From QALR01 sp900552255 (GTDB lineage: Bacteria; Bacillota; Clostridia; Oscillospirales; CAG-272): a stretch of 64,000 nt of DNA. Numbering within the stretch: position 1 is the first letter of the stretch; each line of letters begins with the position of its first letter. The stretch is from positions 1 to 64,000 of the forward strand of contig DBFVEH010000013.1 of assembly GCA_048526005.1 (NCBI GenBank), written 5' to 3'. The notes under the pieces were generated by a model that was not told the origin of the DNA, searched no databases, and saw nothing but the letters and a program-made list of their open reading frames with translations. Shown here in pieces: positions 1 through 9,027 of this stretch. A program made the translations under genes and the position numbers.

Positions 1-1046
1 GCCGCTGGGAAGCCCGAACCCGCAGGCGCAAGGCGCGCGCCGCGTGAGCGCCTTCCGGCATGATGTCAACAAAAATGGCGGCGGCCCGCGGATCACGCGA
101 GCCCCGCGAGCGTGGACGCCGTCTTTTATAGCCGCCATCGAACCGCAGCCGGCCGCACAAATGATCGAACGGAACGTTCGCGGCTTCTTTTCGTTCTTTT
201 CTTGTACGGACAAGAAAAGAACACGTTTCTCCTTTATCAAAGGAGAAGAATATGTACTTTTCTCCGCAGGGAGAAAAGATACCAAAAGAGCTGTTGAGGC
301 TCCGCCTCAAACTCCCATGCTTCTGTTGGGAAGCATATACACACGGCTCCCAACAGACGGAACCGCGCACCTGTGTGCGCTCTCCGTCATTCGCCGTGCG
401 GGAAGTAACTGCCGCTGGGAAGCCCGAACCCGCAGGCGCAAGGCGCGCGCCGCGTGAGCGCCTTCCGGTGCGATATTGACGAACATGGCGGCGATTGACG
501 GATCACGCGAGCCCCGCGAGCGTGGACGCCGTCTTTCATAGCCGCCATCGAACCGCTGCCGGCCGCACGAACAGTCAAGCCGGAGGCTTGCGGCTTCTTT
601 TCGTTCTTTTCTTTCCGCAAAGAAAAGAACATGTTTCTCTCCTTTCCAAAGGAGAGGATATGTACTTTTCTCCGTAAAGAGAAAAGTACCAAAAGATTTA
701 CCGAGACTCCGTCTCGGACTCTCAACTTTCTGCTGGGAAGCACATACCCACGGCTCGAGAGGTGTTGCAGTGCTCGCGAAGCTCGCACAGGCCACCACTC
801 GCCGTGCGGGAAGTATGTGCCGCTGGGAAGCCTGCGCACGCAGGCGCAAGGCGCGCGCCGCGTGAGCGCACTCCGGTATGATATCAATAAAAACGGCGGC
901 GGTTGACGGATCACGCGAGCCCCGCGAGCGTGGACGCCGTCTTTTATAGCCGCCACCGAACCGCTGCCAGCCGCATATACGGCCAAGCGGAACGTTCGCG
1001 GTTTCTTTTCGTTCTTTTCCCCCTCGCACAAGAAAAGGACATGAAA
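1..1046. repeat. Tandem multi-hairpin repeat, locus A (about 2.5 units)
   Basis: The same block starts at 1, 411 and 819, giving units of about 410 and 408 bp, with the third cut short near 1046; the left end lies outside the window. Each unit carries a fixed series of short inverted repeats, for example GTTCTTTTCTTG/CAAGAAAAGAAC (near 194-223), CTCCTTT/AAAGGAG, a CTTTTCTC/GAGAAAAG stem and TTGAGGC-TCC-GCCTCAA. The arms change between copies in a way that keeps pairing, which favours a structured nucleic acid over a protein. Several frames stay open on both strands, but the 410-bp period is not a multiple of three. A related block lies at 12540-13412. Nature unknown: possibly a non-autonomous mobile or REP/BIME-like element. 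Confidence 0.85.
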
Positions 1047-1078
1047 TGTTAATTTTCTTTGAAAAGCACATTTATAAG

Positions 1079-1113
1079 GGAATTATTTGCAAAATAATAT
1101 TGCAAATAATTCC
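1079..1113. promoter_or_regulatory. Perfect 14-bp inverted repeat over the pgk promoter
   Basis: GGAATTATTTGCAA (1079-1092) and TTGCAAATAATTCC (1100-1113) are exact reverse complements around a 7-base spacer. The right arm contains the likely -35 box of pgk. This placement suits an operator for a dimeric repressor of glycolytic genes. I do not recognise it as a known Rex, CggR or CcpA site, and the regulator is not in the window. Confidence 0.6.
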
Positions 1114-1128
1114 GGTTAATGATATACT
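1100..1128 (+). promoter_or_regulatory. Promoter of pgk-tpiA
   Basis: TTGCAA (1100-1105), 17-base spacer, TATACT (1123-1128). An SD-like AGAGGT precedes the pgk ATG at 1164. Confidence 0.7.
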
Positions 1129-1163
1129 AATCTTATAAGAATCTTAAAATAAGAGGTAAAAAT

Positions 1164-2459
1164 ATGAACTACAATAAGAAAACCATCGAGGATATCGATG
1201 TTGCCGGCAAAAAAGTTCTTGTCAGATGCGATTTCAACGTCCCGCTCAAGGACGGCGTTATCACAAGCGACAAACGGATTGTCGAGGCGCTTCCTACCAT
1301 CAAATATCTGCTCGATAAGGGCTGCAAGGTCATCCTTTGCTCCCATATGGGCAAGCCGCATAACGTGCTGACCGAGGGCTTCGGACTCAACAAAAAGGAG
1401 AAAAAGAAGCTCGAAGAGCTTCCGGTGGAAAAACAGGCCGAGGCCAAGGCGGATCTGCTGAAAAAAGCGCTCGGAGACAAAGAAAAATTCTCTTTGAAGC
1501 CGGTTGCGGAGAGACTCAACGAATACCTCGGCGGCAAAGTGACGTTCGCTTCCGATATCGTCGGAGACGACGCAAAAGCGAAGATTGCCGCGCTGAAAGG
1601 CGGCGACGCCGTTCTGATCGAGAACGTGCGCTTTGACGCGAGAGAAGAGAAGAACGACGCGGAATTTTCAAAAGAGCTTGCCTCTCTTGCCGAGATTTAT
1701 GTCAATGACGCATTTGGTTCCGCGCACCGCGCACATGCGTCCACAGCGGGCGTAGCCGCTTATCTGCCGGCTGTCTGCGGATATCTCATCCAGAAGGAAA
1801 TCGGCGTGATGGGCGCGGCTTTGGAAAATCCGAAGCGTCCGTTTGTCGCGATTCTCGGCGGTGCGAAGGTTTCCGATAAGATCGGCGTCATCAATAACCT
1901 GATGGAGAAGGTCGATACCCTCATCATCGGCGGCGGTATGGCGTATACGTTTTTCGCCGCGATGGGAAATTCCGTCGGGACATCTCTCTGTGAGACGGAT
2001 AAAATCGAGGATGCAAAGGAAATGATGGTAAGGGCACGCGCCAAGGGTGTCAATTTCCTCATTCCGGTCGATAACGTAGTCGGACGCGAATATGACGAAA
2101 ACACCACGCATATGGTGATCTATTCCGACTCCATTCCGGACGGATGGATGGGACTTGACATCGGTCCTGTGACCCGTGAGCTGTTTTCTAAGACCATCGA
2201 GGGCGCCGGCACCGTCGTTTGGAACGGACCGATGGGCGTTTCCGAATGGGCGAATTTCGCGGCGGGCACCGAATCCGTTGCGAAGGCTGTCGCCGATTCC
2301 GGCGCGATTTCCATTATCGGCGGCGGAGATTCTGCGGCTGCGGTGGAGAAGCTCGGCTTTGCCGACAAAATGACGCACATTTCGACAGGCGGCGGCGCAT
2401 CGCTTGAATTCCTTGAGGGCAAGGAGCTTCCCGGAATCGCCTGCCTGCTCGACAAATGA
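1164..2459 (+). CDS. pgk: Phosphoglycerate kinase
   Basis: Catalyses 1,3-bisphosphoglycerate + ADP to 3-phosphoglycerate + ATP in glycolysis (cytoplasm). The N-terminal substrate loop is visible (VRCDFNVPL near residue 21), as are GGAKVSDKI near 234 and the nucleotide-domain glycine-rich GGGDSAAA near 387. At 431 residues it is about 30-35 longer than the usual 395-400; the extra length is a Lys/Glu-rich helix-like insertion around residues 68-105. The start has a good SD and follows a clear promoter. It is the first gene of a two-gene unit with tpiA, 22 bases downstream. gapA, a common partner, is absent here. Confidence 0.97.
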   Translation: MNYNKKTIEDIDVAGKKVLVRCDFNVPLKDGVITSDKRIVEALPTIKYLLDKGCKVILCSHMGKPHNVLTEGFGLNKKEKKKLEELPVEKQAEAKADLLKKALGDKEKFSLKPVAERLNEYLGGKVTFASDIVGDDAKAKIAALKGGDAVLIENVRFDAREEKNDAEFSKELASLAEIYVNDAFGSAHRAHASTAGVAAYLPAVCGYLIQKEIGVMGAALENPKRPFVAILGGAKVSDKIGVINNLMEKVDTLIIGGGMAYTFFAAMGNSVGTSLCETDKIEDAKEMMVRARAKGVNFLIPVDNVVGREYDENTTHMVIYSDSIPDGWMGLDIGPVTRELFSKTIEGAGTVVWNGPMGVSEWANFAAGTESVAKAVADSGAISIIGGGDSAAAVEKLGFADKMTHISTGGGASLEFLEGKELPGIACLLDK

Positions 2460-2481
2460 TCGGATGTAGGGGGAAGAGACG

Positions 2482-3249
2482 ATGGACAAAGCAAAACGGA
2501 CTGCCGTCATCGCGGGAAACTGGAAGATGAATATGACCCCTGCCAAGACGACGGCATTTATAAAGGAGCTTGCTCCGAAGGTCGCAGGACTTGACGGCTG
2601 CAAGATCGTGCTCTGCGTTCCGTATGTGGATATCGCGGCGGCTGTAGAAGCGGCCAAGGGCACGAATATCGAGATCGGCGCCGAAAACGTTCATATGGAG
2701 CCGAAGGGCGCCTATACGGGCGAGATTTCCGGCGAGATGCTCGCCGAATGCGGCGTAAAATATGTCATTGTCGGTCACAGTGAGCGCCGTCAGTATTTTG
2801 GGGAAACCGATGTGACGGTGAACGGCAGGCTGAAAGCCGGTCTTGCGAACGGACTGCGCGTGATTCTTTGCGTCGGAGAGACGCTCACGGAGCGCGAGCA
2901 GGGCATCACGGCCGAGACGGTGTCAAGACAGACGAAGATCGCACTGCTCGGCGTGTCGGCGGAAGAGCTGAAAAACGTCATCATCGCGTATGAGCCTGTT
3001 TGGGCGATCGGCACCGGCAAAACGGCGACGGCAGCTCAGGCGGAAGAGGTCTGTGCGGCGATCCGCGGTGTGGTCGCATCGCTTTACGGTGCCGATGCGG
3101 CGGGGGCGACGACGATCCAGTATGGCGGCTCGATGAACGCGGGCAACGCCGCGGAGCTGCTCTCGATGGAGAACATCGACGGCGGGCTTATCGGCGGCGC
3201 GTCGCTCAAGTCCGATGATTTTACTGTAATTGTAAAAGCAGCACAGTGA
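2482..3249 (+). CDS. tpiA: Triosephosphate isomerase
   Basis: Interconverts dihydroxyacetone phosphate and glyceraldehyde 3-phosphate. The length of 255 residues is normal. Catalytic residues are in place: Lys in GNWKMN near residue 14, His99 in VGHSERR, Glu171 in AYEPVWAIGTGK, and the phosphate-binding YGGSMNAGN and GGLIGGASL loops. The SD GGGGGAAGAG lies upstream of the ATG. Co-transcribed with pgk and closed by two strong hairpins. Confidence 0.98.
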   Translation: MDKAKRTAVIAGNWKMNMTPAKTTAFIKELAPKVAGLDGCKIVLCVPYVDIAAAVEAAKGTNIEIGAENVHMEPKGAYTGEISGEMLAECGVKYVIVGHSERRQYFGETDVTVNGRLKAGLANGLRVILCVGETLTEREQGITAETVSRQTKIALLGVSAEELKNVIIAYEPVWAIGTGKTATAAQAEEVCAAIRGVVASLYGADAAGATTIQYGGSMNAGNAAELLSMENIDGGLIGGASLKSDDFTVIVKAAQ

Positions 3250-3266
3250 CGAAAATGGAATATCAG

Positions 3267-3298
3267 AAAAAACCCCGTCTATCGACGGGGCTTTTTTG
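3267..3298 (+). terminator. Terminator after tpiA
   Basis: CCCCGTC-TATC-GACGGGG (3273-3290) is followed by a T run and preceded by an A run. Confidence 0.85.
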
Positions 3299-3319
3299 GC
3301 GGCTGAAAAATTCGATGAA

Positions 3320-3352
3320 AAAACCACCGGCTGATAAAAGCCGGTGGTTTTT
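3320..3352. terminator. Bidirectional terminator between converging tpiA and the DUF4340 gene
   Basis: ACCACCGGCT/AGCCGGTGGT stem (3323-3348) flanked by A and T runs on opposite sides, so it can stop transcripts from either strand. Confidence 0.8.
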
Positions 3353-3392
3353 GAAAAAGTCAATGACCGCTAAATTCTACAAGCTGTTTTTG

Positions 3393-5588
3393 TCAGTTCA
3401 CGCCCATCGTGTCGATTTCTTCACCGTTGAGAAGCTTATGCGTATCGGAGAAAAGCTTGTCGATTGTCGCAGTACGGATATAGACTCCCTCTGTAGCACG
3501 TTCGGTCTCTGTGCTGAGCAGCTCTTTTTCCCCGCCTGATGAGAGTCTGTAGGTGTTGGTCGTGATGGTCGGTACGACGTACATATAGGTCGGATTCAGC
3601 TGTCTTACCGTATTTCCGTTGATATCGGTATATTCGTCGTACAAATCGTAAATCTCGTATTCGTAGATTGTCTCGTCATATTCGCCGGAGGCGTTGTCCG
3701 GAAGAAACACCGTCACCTTGACGAGCCCGTTTCCGTCGTCGTCAAAGCCGTTCGGCTTTTCGACAGCGTCATTGGAGTCGACGGATTTTAAGAAGAAACG
3801 CTTGGCATCCTCGTCATAAAATGCTCTGTCGTATGTGACCTGCCGCGTTGTCCCATCCGGAAGTGTCGTTGTGACAACAACGTTGTGGCAGAGGATATTG
3901 CCTCCCTGATCGCGCAGCTGGGTTTCCTTGGTGCCGTTTGCACTGTATTTATAATATGAAATGCCGTGATCCTTCGGAGCGGTTTTGACGCGGACGATCT
4001 TTGCCGGTGTGGAATCGACGCTGGTCATGTCCGTATCGATTTCCGCATAGAGCGCGAGCTTTCTTGTGATGAGAACGTAATAAAGATCGCGGAAGATCTC
4101 AAATTCTCCTTCATATTGGACGCCGCTGCCTACTTTGGTATAGGAGGTATCGTATACGAGCGGAATTTTTGTTCCCTCAGCTGTCACTCTATAAACAATG
4201 GCTCCGTTATCGCCGGAGGTGGTGACCTCCACATGACGATTGCGCTCTTTTCCGGTGATGGTAAAGCGCAGATCGATGCCGTCGCGTTCCGAGATCAGCT
4301 CAAAATATTCCGTGCTGGTGAAATATTCAAAGTACATATAAGGATTGGTGAAGTTTGCAACGCTCCACTCAACGAAAGCAAAGTTTTCCGCCTGCACTTT
4401 TCCAATCACCTCATAGGAGGGCGAATAAACGTAATAATATTCAACGCCGTCTAAATCGGTAAATTTTTTGCTGAAATACAGAATAGAGGCTTTTTCCGAA
4501 TAATTTTCAGATTCGGGGTCGGCACAGTTGAAGAGCAGAAGGGCATAGTTATGATCCGTTGCGGTTTCGATGCGTTCCTTATCGATGTCGAGCCCGAATT
4601 TTTCATATACCTCGGGATCGTAGATGGATTCTCCGTATGCGACAATGCTGTCCGCCGTCACGGAGAGAAGCTGCATTAAAACATCGGAGCCGTAAACGTC
4701 TTCATTAATGAGATAGGATTTCGGGTACAGCATTTGGTAGGTCTGACTGGCAGCGGAAATCCCCTGCTCTTCGACAAGTCCGACCTGGATGATGACCTCG
4801 CGTTCTCCTGAGCTGCCGATTCGGGCAAGCGAGAAGTTGGACGTATTGTAAATGTCATTTCCGTAAGCGGGTGCCAGCGTCGTCGAAACAAGAAATGAGC
4901 TTTCAGCCAGCACGGTGCTGGAAAGTCCCGACTGAAGGGCATATACGATGTCATATTCGGAAACGGTGCCGTCCTCGTTTGTAACGGTGTTTTTCCGTCC
5001 TTCCAAAATCACGTAATAGCCTTTTGAGGTGGTCAGCGCGTTTCCGACATAGATCCGATAGGAGGAGCCGTCGACAAGCGTTACCTCGAACCATGAGGGA
5101 TCGGAGGCCTCGTCGAGGCCGTAATGGCTGAGATCCTCCTCCGTCGCCCTTTCGTTGACTCTGTCCTGCCCTGCCGGAGAATTGGTCACAAGCACTCTTA
5201 CATCTCCAAGTAAGGAGGAAACCTGCTCGTTTGAAAGAGCAATGTGCTCGTTTCCCTCGATCATGAACAGAATGGCGCCGTTGGATTCGTATGCGAGAAG
5301 CTTGTAATGCTCGTTTTCGTTTTTGATTTCGATGGATTGGATCTCCGAACGCTCGTATTGGCGAAGGATATAGATGGATTTGTTCTGATAGACCTCGCCG
5401 TCGAAAAGCGTGGGAACATAATTTTCCTCTGCGCGCAGCAGCGGGGCGATCGCCGCGAAATAGACGAGCACGCCTACGAGCGCACAGCAGCCGAGAATAA
5501 TCGAGATTTTGGCGGTTTTTTGGAGCGAAGTTTTTTCAACGTCGCTCTTTGTGAAAAGCGCCTTGATTTTTTGCCAGAATTTTTTCAT
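3393..5588 (-). CDS. DUF4340 domain membrane-anchored protein of a Gld-type ABC cluster
   Basis: 731 residues from the ATG at 5588, preceded by AAGGAGA and overlapping the upstream stop codon by four bases (ATGA). One N-terminal membrane segment at about residues 24-46 (SIILGCCALVGVLVYF), then a long extracytoplasmic part rich in beta-type sequence with repeated Tyr/Asp stretches, as in DUF4340 proteins. This family is commonly found next to GldG-like ABC auxiliary proteins. It is the last gene of an operon ATPase-permease-GldG-DUF4340. The cargo or role in a non-gliding Firmicute is not known. No catalytic motif seen. Confidence 0.8.
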   Translation of the reverse strand: MKKFWQKIKALFTKSDVEKTSLQKTAKISIILGCCALVGVLVYFAAIAPLLRAEENYVPTLFDGEVYQNKSIYILRQYERSEIQSIEIKNENEHYKLLAYESNGAILFMIEGNEHIALSNEQVSSLLGDVRVLVTNSPAGQDRVNERATEEDLSHYGLDEASDPSWFEVTLVDGSSYRIYVGNALTTSKGYYVILEGRKNTVTNEDGTVSEYDIVYALQSGLSSTVLAESSFLVSTTLAPAYGNDIYNTSNFSLARIGSSGEREVIIQVGLVEEQGISAASQTYQMLYPKSYLINEDVYGSDVLMQLLSVTADSIVAYGESIYDPEVYEKFGLDIDKERIETATDHNYALLLFNCADPESENYSEKASILYFSKKFTDLDGVEYYYVYSPSYEVIGKVQAENFAFVEWSVANFTNPYMYFEYFTSTEYFELISERDGIDLRFTITGKERNRHVEVTTSGDNGAIVYRVTAEGTKIPLVYDTSYTKVGSGVQYEGEFEIFRDLYYVLITRKLALYAEIDTDMTSVDSTPAKIVRVKTAPKDHGISYYKYSANGTKETQLRDQGGNILCHNVVVTTTLPDGTTRQVTYDRAFYDEDAKRFFLKSVDSNDAVEKPNGFDDDGNGLVKVTVFLPDNASGEYDETIYEYEIYDLYDEYTDINGNTVRQLNPTYMYVVPTITTNTYRLSSGGEKELLSTETERATEGVYIRTATIDKLFSDTHKLLNGEEIDTMGVN

Positions 5589-7192
5589 GAATGGCGTCTC
5601 CTTATATAAACATAGACTCCGAATCCTGCAACCAGTATCGGGATGACCACGACGCAGACAATCGTCCAAGCGCTTGCCGCAGAGGTCGATACCGTCAGTG
5701 CAGAGCTGTCGAATTCTTTGTAATCTATGCCTTCAAAGGTCGTAACGCTGTCCCACATAAGATTCAGCAGCGCATACATGATGCTTCTGTTGGCGCAGGA
5801 GCCTTCATATTCGCTGGAAAGAAAATCCGCCGAGCCAAGTGCGACGACATAGCTTACCTCGTTTGCGTTGAGCTCCCATACCATCCGCGACACGCCGAGC
5901 AGCGGGACCGAGCCGGTGGAGGTTTCTCCATCCGAGGTCCCCCGTGTACGTGCGGTGTCATAGGTTTGGAGCAAGGCAAAGGAAGATGCGGAGCCGTTCA
6001 TGCCCTTCGGGATCTCGCTGTCGTCGAGGATGACGATTTCCTTCGGTGTTGAAAAAATGGTTGTCGGAAGATTGGAGGTGGTTCCGAACATTTTATCCAA
6101 AATCTGCGTGGCCATGGAGGGGGAGCTTTCGCTCGGCTTGTAGGTCTGCGTGTAGTCCACGATCACCTTGGCCGCGCCGGAGGAGGAAACGGAATGCTTG
6201 TCGTCGGTAACGGAGCCGCCGAAGCCGAGTCCCCATTCGGACAGGAGCCCTTCGAGCGCCGGCAGCTTCGGCGTGGAGGCATCCTCGACGACGATCATGT
6301 TGCCGTAATTGGTGCCGAGGAAGGTCCTGATCTTTTTGACCTCGGAAACCTCCGTCGTCGAGAGCAGGTCGTATTTCGGACAGTTGATGATGACGATGCT
6401 GTCGTTGCTTGCTCCCTCTACGGGGAAATCCTCATTTGAGAGATTGATCTCCTGTACCTCGAAGCCGGCGAGCTCCAATACCTCCTGCCAGTCCGCAGCT
6501 TCTTCAAGCGTCGGTTCGCCATGCCCTTGCAGATAGTAGGCGACGGGCTTTTCCGTTTGCCCTGTGAGCTGCGCGACTGCGGAGAGCAGTCGCGCCTCCG
6601 CGTTATAGCCGATATAGCTGCCGCTCGAGGAGTCCGCCGTAAAGAAGGATTCGATCGCATATTTTTTCGCGGGGACGTTTTCGAGCGCGTTGTGATTTTC
6701 ATCGCAGAGCTCAAGGACGACATCGGAGAGCGCCGGCGTATCGAGCGCCGTTCTCTTGTATTTTTCGGCAAGCTCGGGATGGACCGTCGTATTGTAGGCG
6801 ACAAGCTCTATGTTGTCGAATTCCGCCACCAGCTCCTTCAACGTCCGGTATACCATGGCGGTCAGCGAGTTCATCCCTTTAAAATAGTCCTCCTCTGCCA
6901 TCAGGACGATATTGAGGTATACGGGCTTTCCGTCCATCGTTTTAGAGAGCAGCTCCCCCATTTTTTCGGAAAAGGTGTCGGACAGCGAGTAGATGCCTGC
7001 TGCGGTCATGTCCGTATACCAGCCGTAAACGGAGGACAGCGAGGTCGCAATGATGTTCAAAACGATGATAAGCGCAACGAATATGACCGTGACGATGACG
7101 GACAGGGAACCGTATTTCAGATTTCGCTTGTCGGACGGACGCTTCGTCTCGACTGCGTCCTTTCCGCTGTTTTTCTCTTTGTTGTTTGCCAT
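5585..7192 (-). CDS. GldG-like ABC transporter auxiliary protein
   Basis: 535 residues. A Lys-rich cytoplasmic start is followed by a membrane segment at about 28-50, a large extracytoplasmic domain of the ABC_transp_aux (GldG) type, then a second membrane helix near 508-528 with an RRRHS tail. The N-terminal 'YSLSD' region after the first helix and the domain layout match GldG-type proteins. It lies 15 bases after the permease gene and overlaps the DUF4340 gene by four bases, so the set is probably one complex. Substrate unknown. Confidence 0.85.
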   Translation of the reverse strand: MANNKEKNSGKDAVETKRPSDKRNLKYGSLSVIVTVIFVALIIVLNIIATSLSSVYGWYTDMTAAGIYSLSDTFSEKMGELLSKTMDGKPVYLNIVLMAEEDYFKGMNSLTAMVYRTLKELVAEFDNIELVAYNTTVHPELAEKYKRTALDTPALSDVVLELCDENHNALENVPAKKYAIESFFTADSSSGSYIGYNAEARLLSAVAQLTGQTEKPVAYYLQGHGEPTLEEAADWQEVLELAGFEVQEINLSNEDFPVEGASNDSIVIINCPKYDLLSTTEVSEVKKIRTFLGTNYGNMIVVEDASTPKLPALEGLLSEWGLGFGGSVTDDKHSVSSSGAAKVIVDYTQTYKPSESSPSMATQILDKMFGTTSNLPTTIFSTPKEIVILDDSEIPKGMNGSASSFALLQTYDTARTRGTSDGETSTGSVPLLGVSRMVWELNANEVSYVVALGSADFLSSEYEGSCANRSIMYALLNLMWDSVTTFEGIDYKEFDSSALTVSTSAASAWTIVCVVVIPILVAGFGVYVYIRRRHS

Positions 7193-7207
7193 GTTTTTCT
7201 CCCCCTC

Positions 7208-7924
7208 TTACGATCTCGACCAGCGGCGCTTTTCAAAGACTCTTACCGTGAGGAAAAGGAATACGGCGGAAAGCGACACGAAATAGATCAGTGAATCATA
7301 GCTGAAAATGCCGTTTGCAAAATACGCATACCGGCTTGTTATGGAAATACCGGAGAGGATATTCCGAATGAACTCGTTGTTGATATAGCTGTTGAGCGAG
7401 CTGATGAAAAGCAACAGCACGATCGCGCCGATGGTGCCGAACGCGGAGATGAACTGATTTTCCGTCAGGGAGGAGATGAAAATCCCGATGGAGATGAACG
7501 CGCTGCCGACGAGGAATACGCCGAGGACACAGCCGACGTACATAGCGGTGTTCGGCTCCCCGTAAAGAGAGAGCGGAATATAATATACAATGGAGGAAAG
7601 GAGAAATGAACCGCCGAACATCGTGAGCGCGGCAAGGTATTTGCCGAACACGATTCCCGCGAGCGTGACGGGCGCCGTCATGATGAGCTGATCGGTCCTC
7701 ATTTTTCTTTCCTCGCTGACGAGCTTCATGGTGATCAGCGGAATGATGATGACAAACAGGAACAGCAGAATGGAAAAATAGCTGGAAAAGCTGCTGTTTG
7801 AGCCTGCCTGGACGGTATACGTCATGAAAAGGAATGCGCTCACCGCGAAGAAGATCGCGCAGAACATATATCCCACCGGGGATGCGAAATAGGCGCGCAT
7901 TTCGCGCTTATAAATTGCAAGCAT
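7208..7924 (-). CDS. ABC-2 type permease (GldF-like)
   Basis: 238 residues with about six predicted membrane segments. The start (MLAIYKREMRAYFASPVGY) is typical of ABC-2/GldF permeases, and the following stretch contains the family-typical PLITMKLVSEERK with TDQLIM. SD AAGGAGG lies upstream. The ATPase gene ends 14 bases before it and the GldG-like gene follows 15 bases after it. Confidence 0.9.
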   Translation of the reverse strand: MLAIYKREMRAYFASPVGYMFCAIFFAVSAFLFMTYTVQAGSNSSFSSYFSILLFLFVIIIPLITMKLVSEERKMRTDQLIMTAPVTLAGIVFGKYLAALTMFGGSFLLSSIVYYIPLSLYGEPNTAMYVGCVLGVFLVGSAFISIGIFISSLTENQFISAFGTIGAIVLLLFISSLNSYINNEFIRNILSGISITSRYAYFANGIFSYDSLIYFVSLSAVFLFLTVRVFEKRRWSRS

Positions 7925-7938
7925 GTCGATTTGCCTCC

Positions 7939-8913
7939 TTACGCCTGTTTTTTGCCGGATTTGGCGGAGGCTTCTTCCGCTTCCGCTTCGTCTACGACGG
8001 AGATGAAGATGTCTTCAAGGTTCGCGCCCGCAAATTCAAGCGACAGGATCGGCCATGAATTCTGCGCGAGCATGTAGAAAATCGGTTTGCGCACGTCGAT
8101 GGTGTTTTTGCTTTCAACGATGAAGACTGCGGACCCGTCCTCGAATTTTTGAGAAATTTCCGCGTAAACCACGCCGTTGATCTTCTTGATGGCGGAAAGC
8201 ACGCTCGCCGCGGGACCGTCGATGCGGATGACGATCCGGCGGTTCCCGCGCAGAGCGCCCTCGATATTCTCCGTTTTTTCGTCTGCGACGATCTTTCCTT
8301 CGTTGATGATGAGGATCCGGTCGCAGACCGCCTTTACCTCGGATAAAATATGCGTGCTGAGAATGATGGTCCTTTCGCGCCCAAGCTCGCGGATCAGATT
8401 CCGGATGTCGATGATCTGCTTCGGGTCGAGTCCGTTTGTCGGCTCGTCGAAGATGATGACCTCCGGATTGCCGACGATGGCGCCGGCGATTCCGACTCTT
8501 TGACGGTAGCCCTTGGAGAGATTTTTGATCATCCTGTTCATGGTGTCCTCGATCTTGACGACCCGACAGATTTCCGCGATGTGTTCCCTGCGGTTAAGCG
8601 TGCATTTTTTCAGGTCATAAATGAAATTCAGGTATTCCTTGACCGTCATTTCGAGGTAAAGAGGCGGCATTTCCGGCAGAAAGCCGATTTTTTTCTTGAC
8701 GGCCATCGGATGCTCCAATATATCGAGTCCGTCGATCATGGCCCTGCCGGATGTGGAGGAAAGATATCCCGTGAGAATGTTCATCGTCGTGGATTTTCCC
8801 GCGCCGTTCGGCCCGAGAAAGCCGACGATCTCTCCCTTTTTCACCTCAAAGCTGATGTCGTTTACGGCATACCGCTCGCCGTATTTTTTGGTCAGATGCT
8901 CAACCTTTATCAT
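7939..8913 (-). CDS. ABC transporter ATP-binding protein (GldA-like)
   Basis: 324 residues from the ATG at 8913 (the frame is open 51 bases further up, but MIKVEHLTKKYG is the family start and AAGGGG precedes it). Walker A GPNGAGKST near residue 37, signature LSKGYRQR near 132, Walker B VIIFDEPTNGLD near 154, H-loop STHILSE. About 90 C-terminal residues form the accessory domain common in gliding-type and multidrug ABC-2 ATPases. First gene of the four-gene minus-strand operon; a TATAAT-like box lies at 8973-8978. Confidence 0.92.
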   Translation of the reverse strand: MIKVEHLTKKYGERYAVNDISFEVKKGEIVGFLGPNGAGKSTTMNILTGYLSSTSGRAMIDGLDILEHPMAVKKKIGFLPEMPPLYLEMTVKEYLNFIYDLKKCTLNRREHIAEICRVVKIEDTMNRMIKNLSKGYRQRVGIAGAIVGNPEVIIFDEPTNGLDPKQIIDIRNLIRELGRERTIILSTHILSEVKAVCDRILIINEGKIVADEKTENIEGALRGNRRIVIRIDGPAASVLSAIKKINGVVYAEISQKFEDGSAVFIVESKNTIDVRKPIFYMLAQNSWPILSLEFAGANLEDIFISVVDEAEAEEASAKSGKKQA

Positions 8914-9027
8914 AGTATCCGATACCCCTTCCGAGCTTATCCGGACAGGCCGGACAGCTACCAATAGTATATATTATAGATGTAAATAAACCTTGAACCC
9001 GATGAAAATGCCCGTTCATATTTGCAT

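Noticed and set aside
307..1071. 254- and 214-codon open frames on the minus strand of repeat locus A, and similar frames at 12703-13410
   Set aside because: They follow the repeat units, not a protein: the 410-bp period breaks frame, several frames are open on both strands, no SD is present and the conserved part is the hairpin arms.
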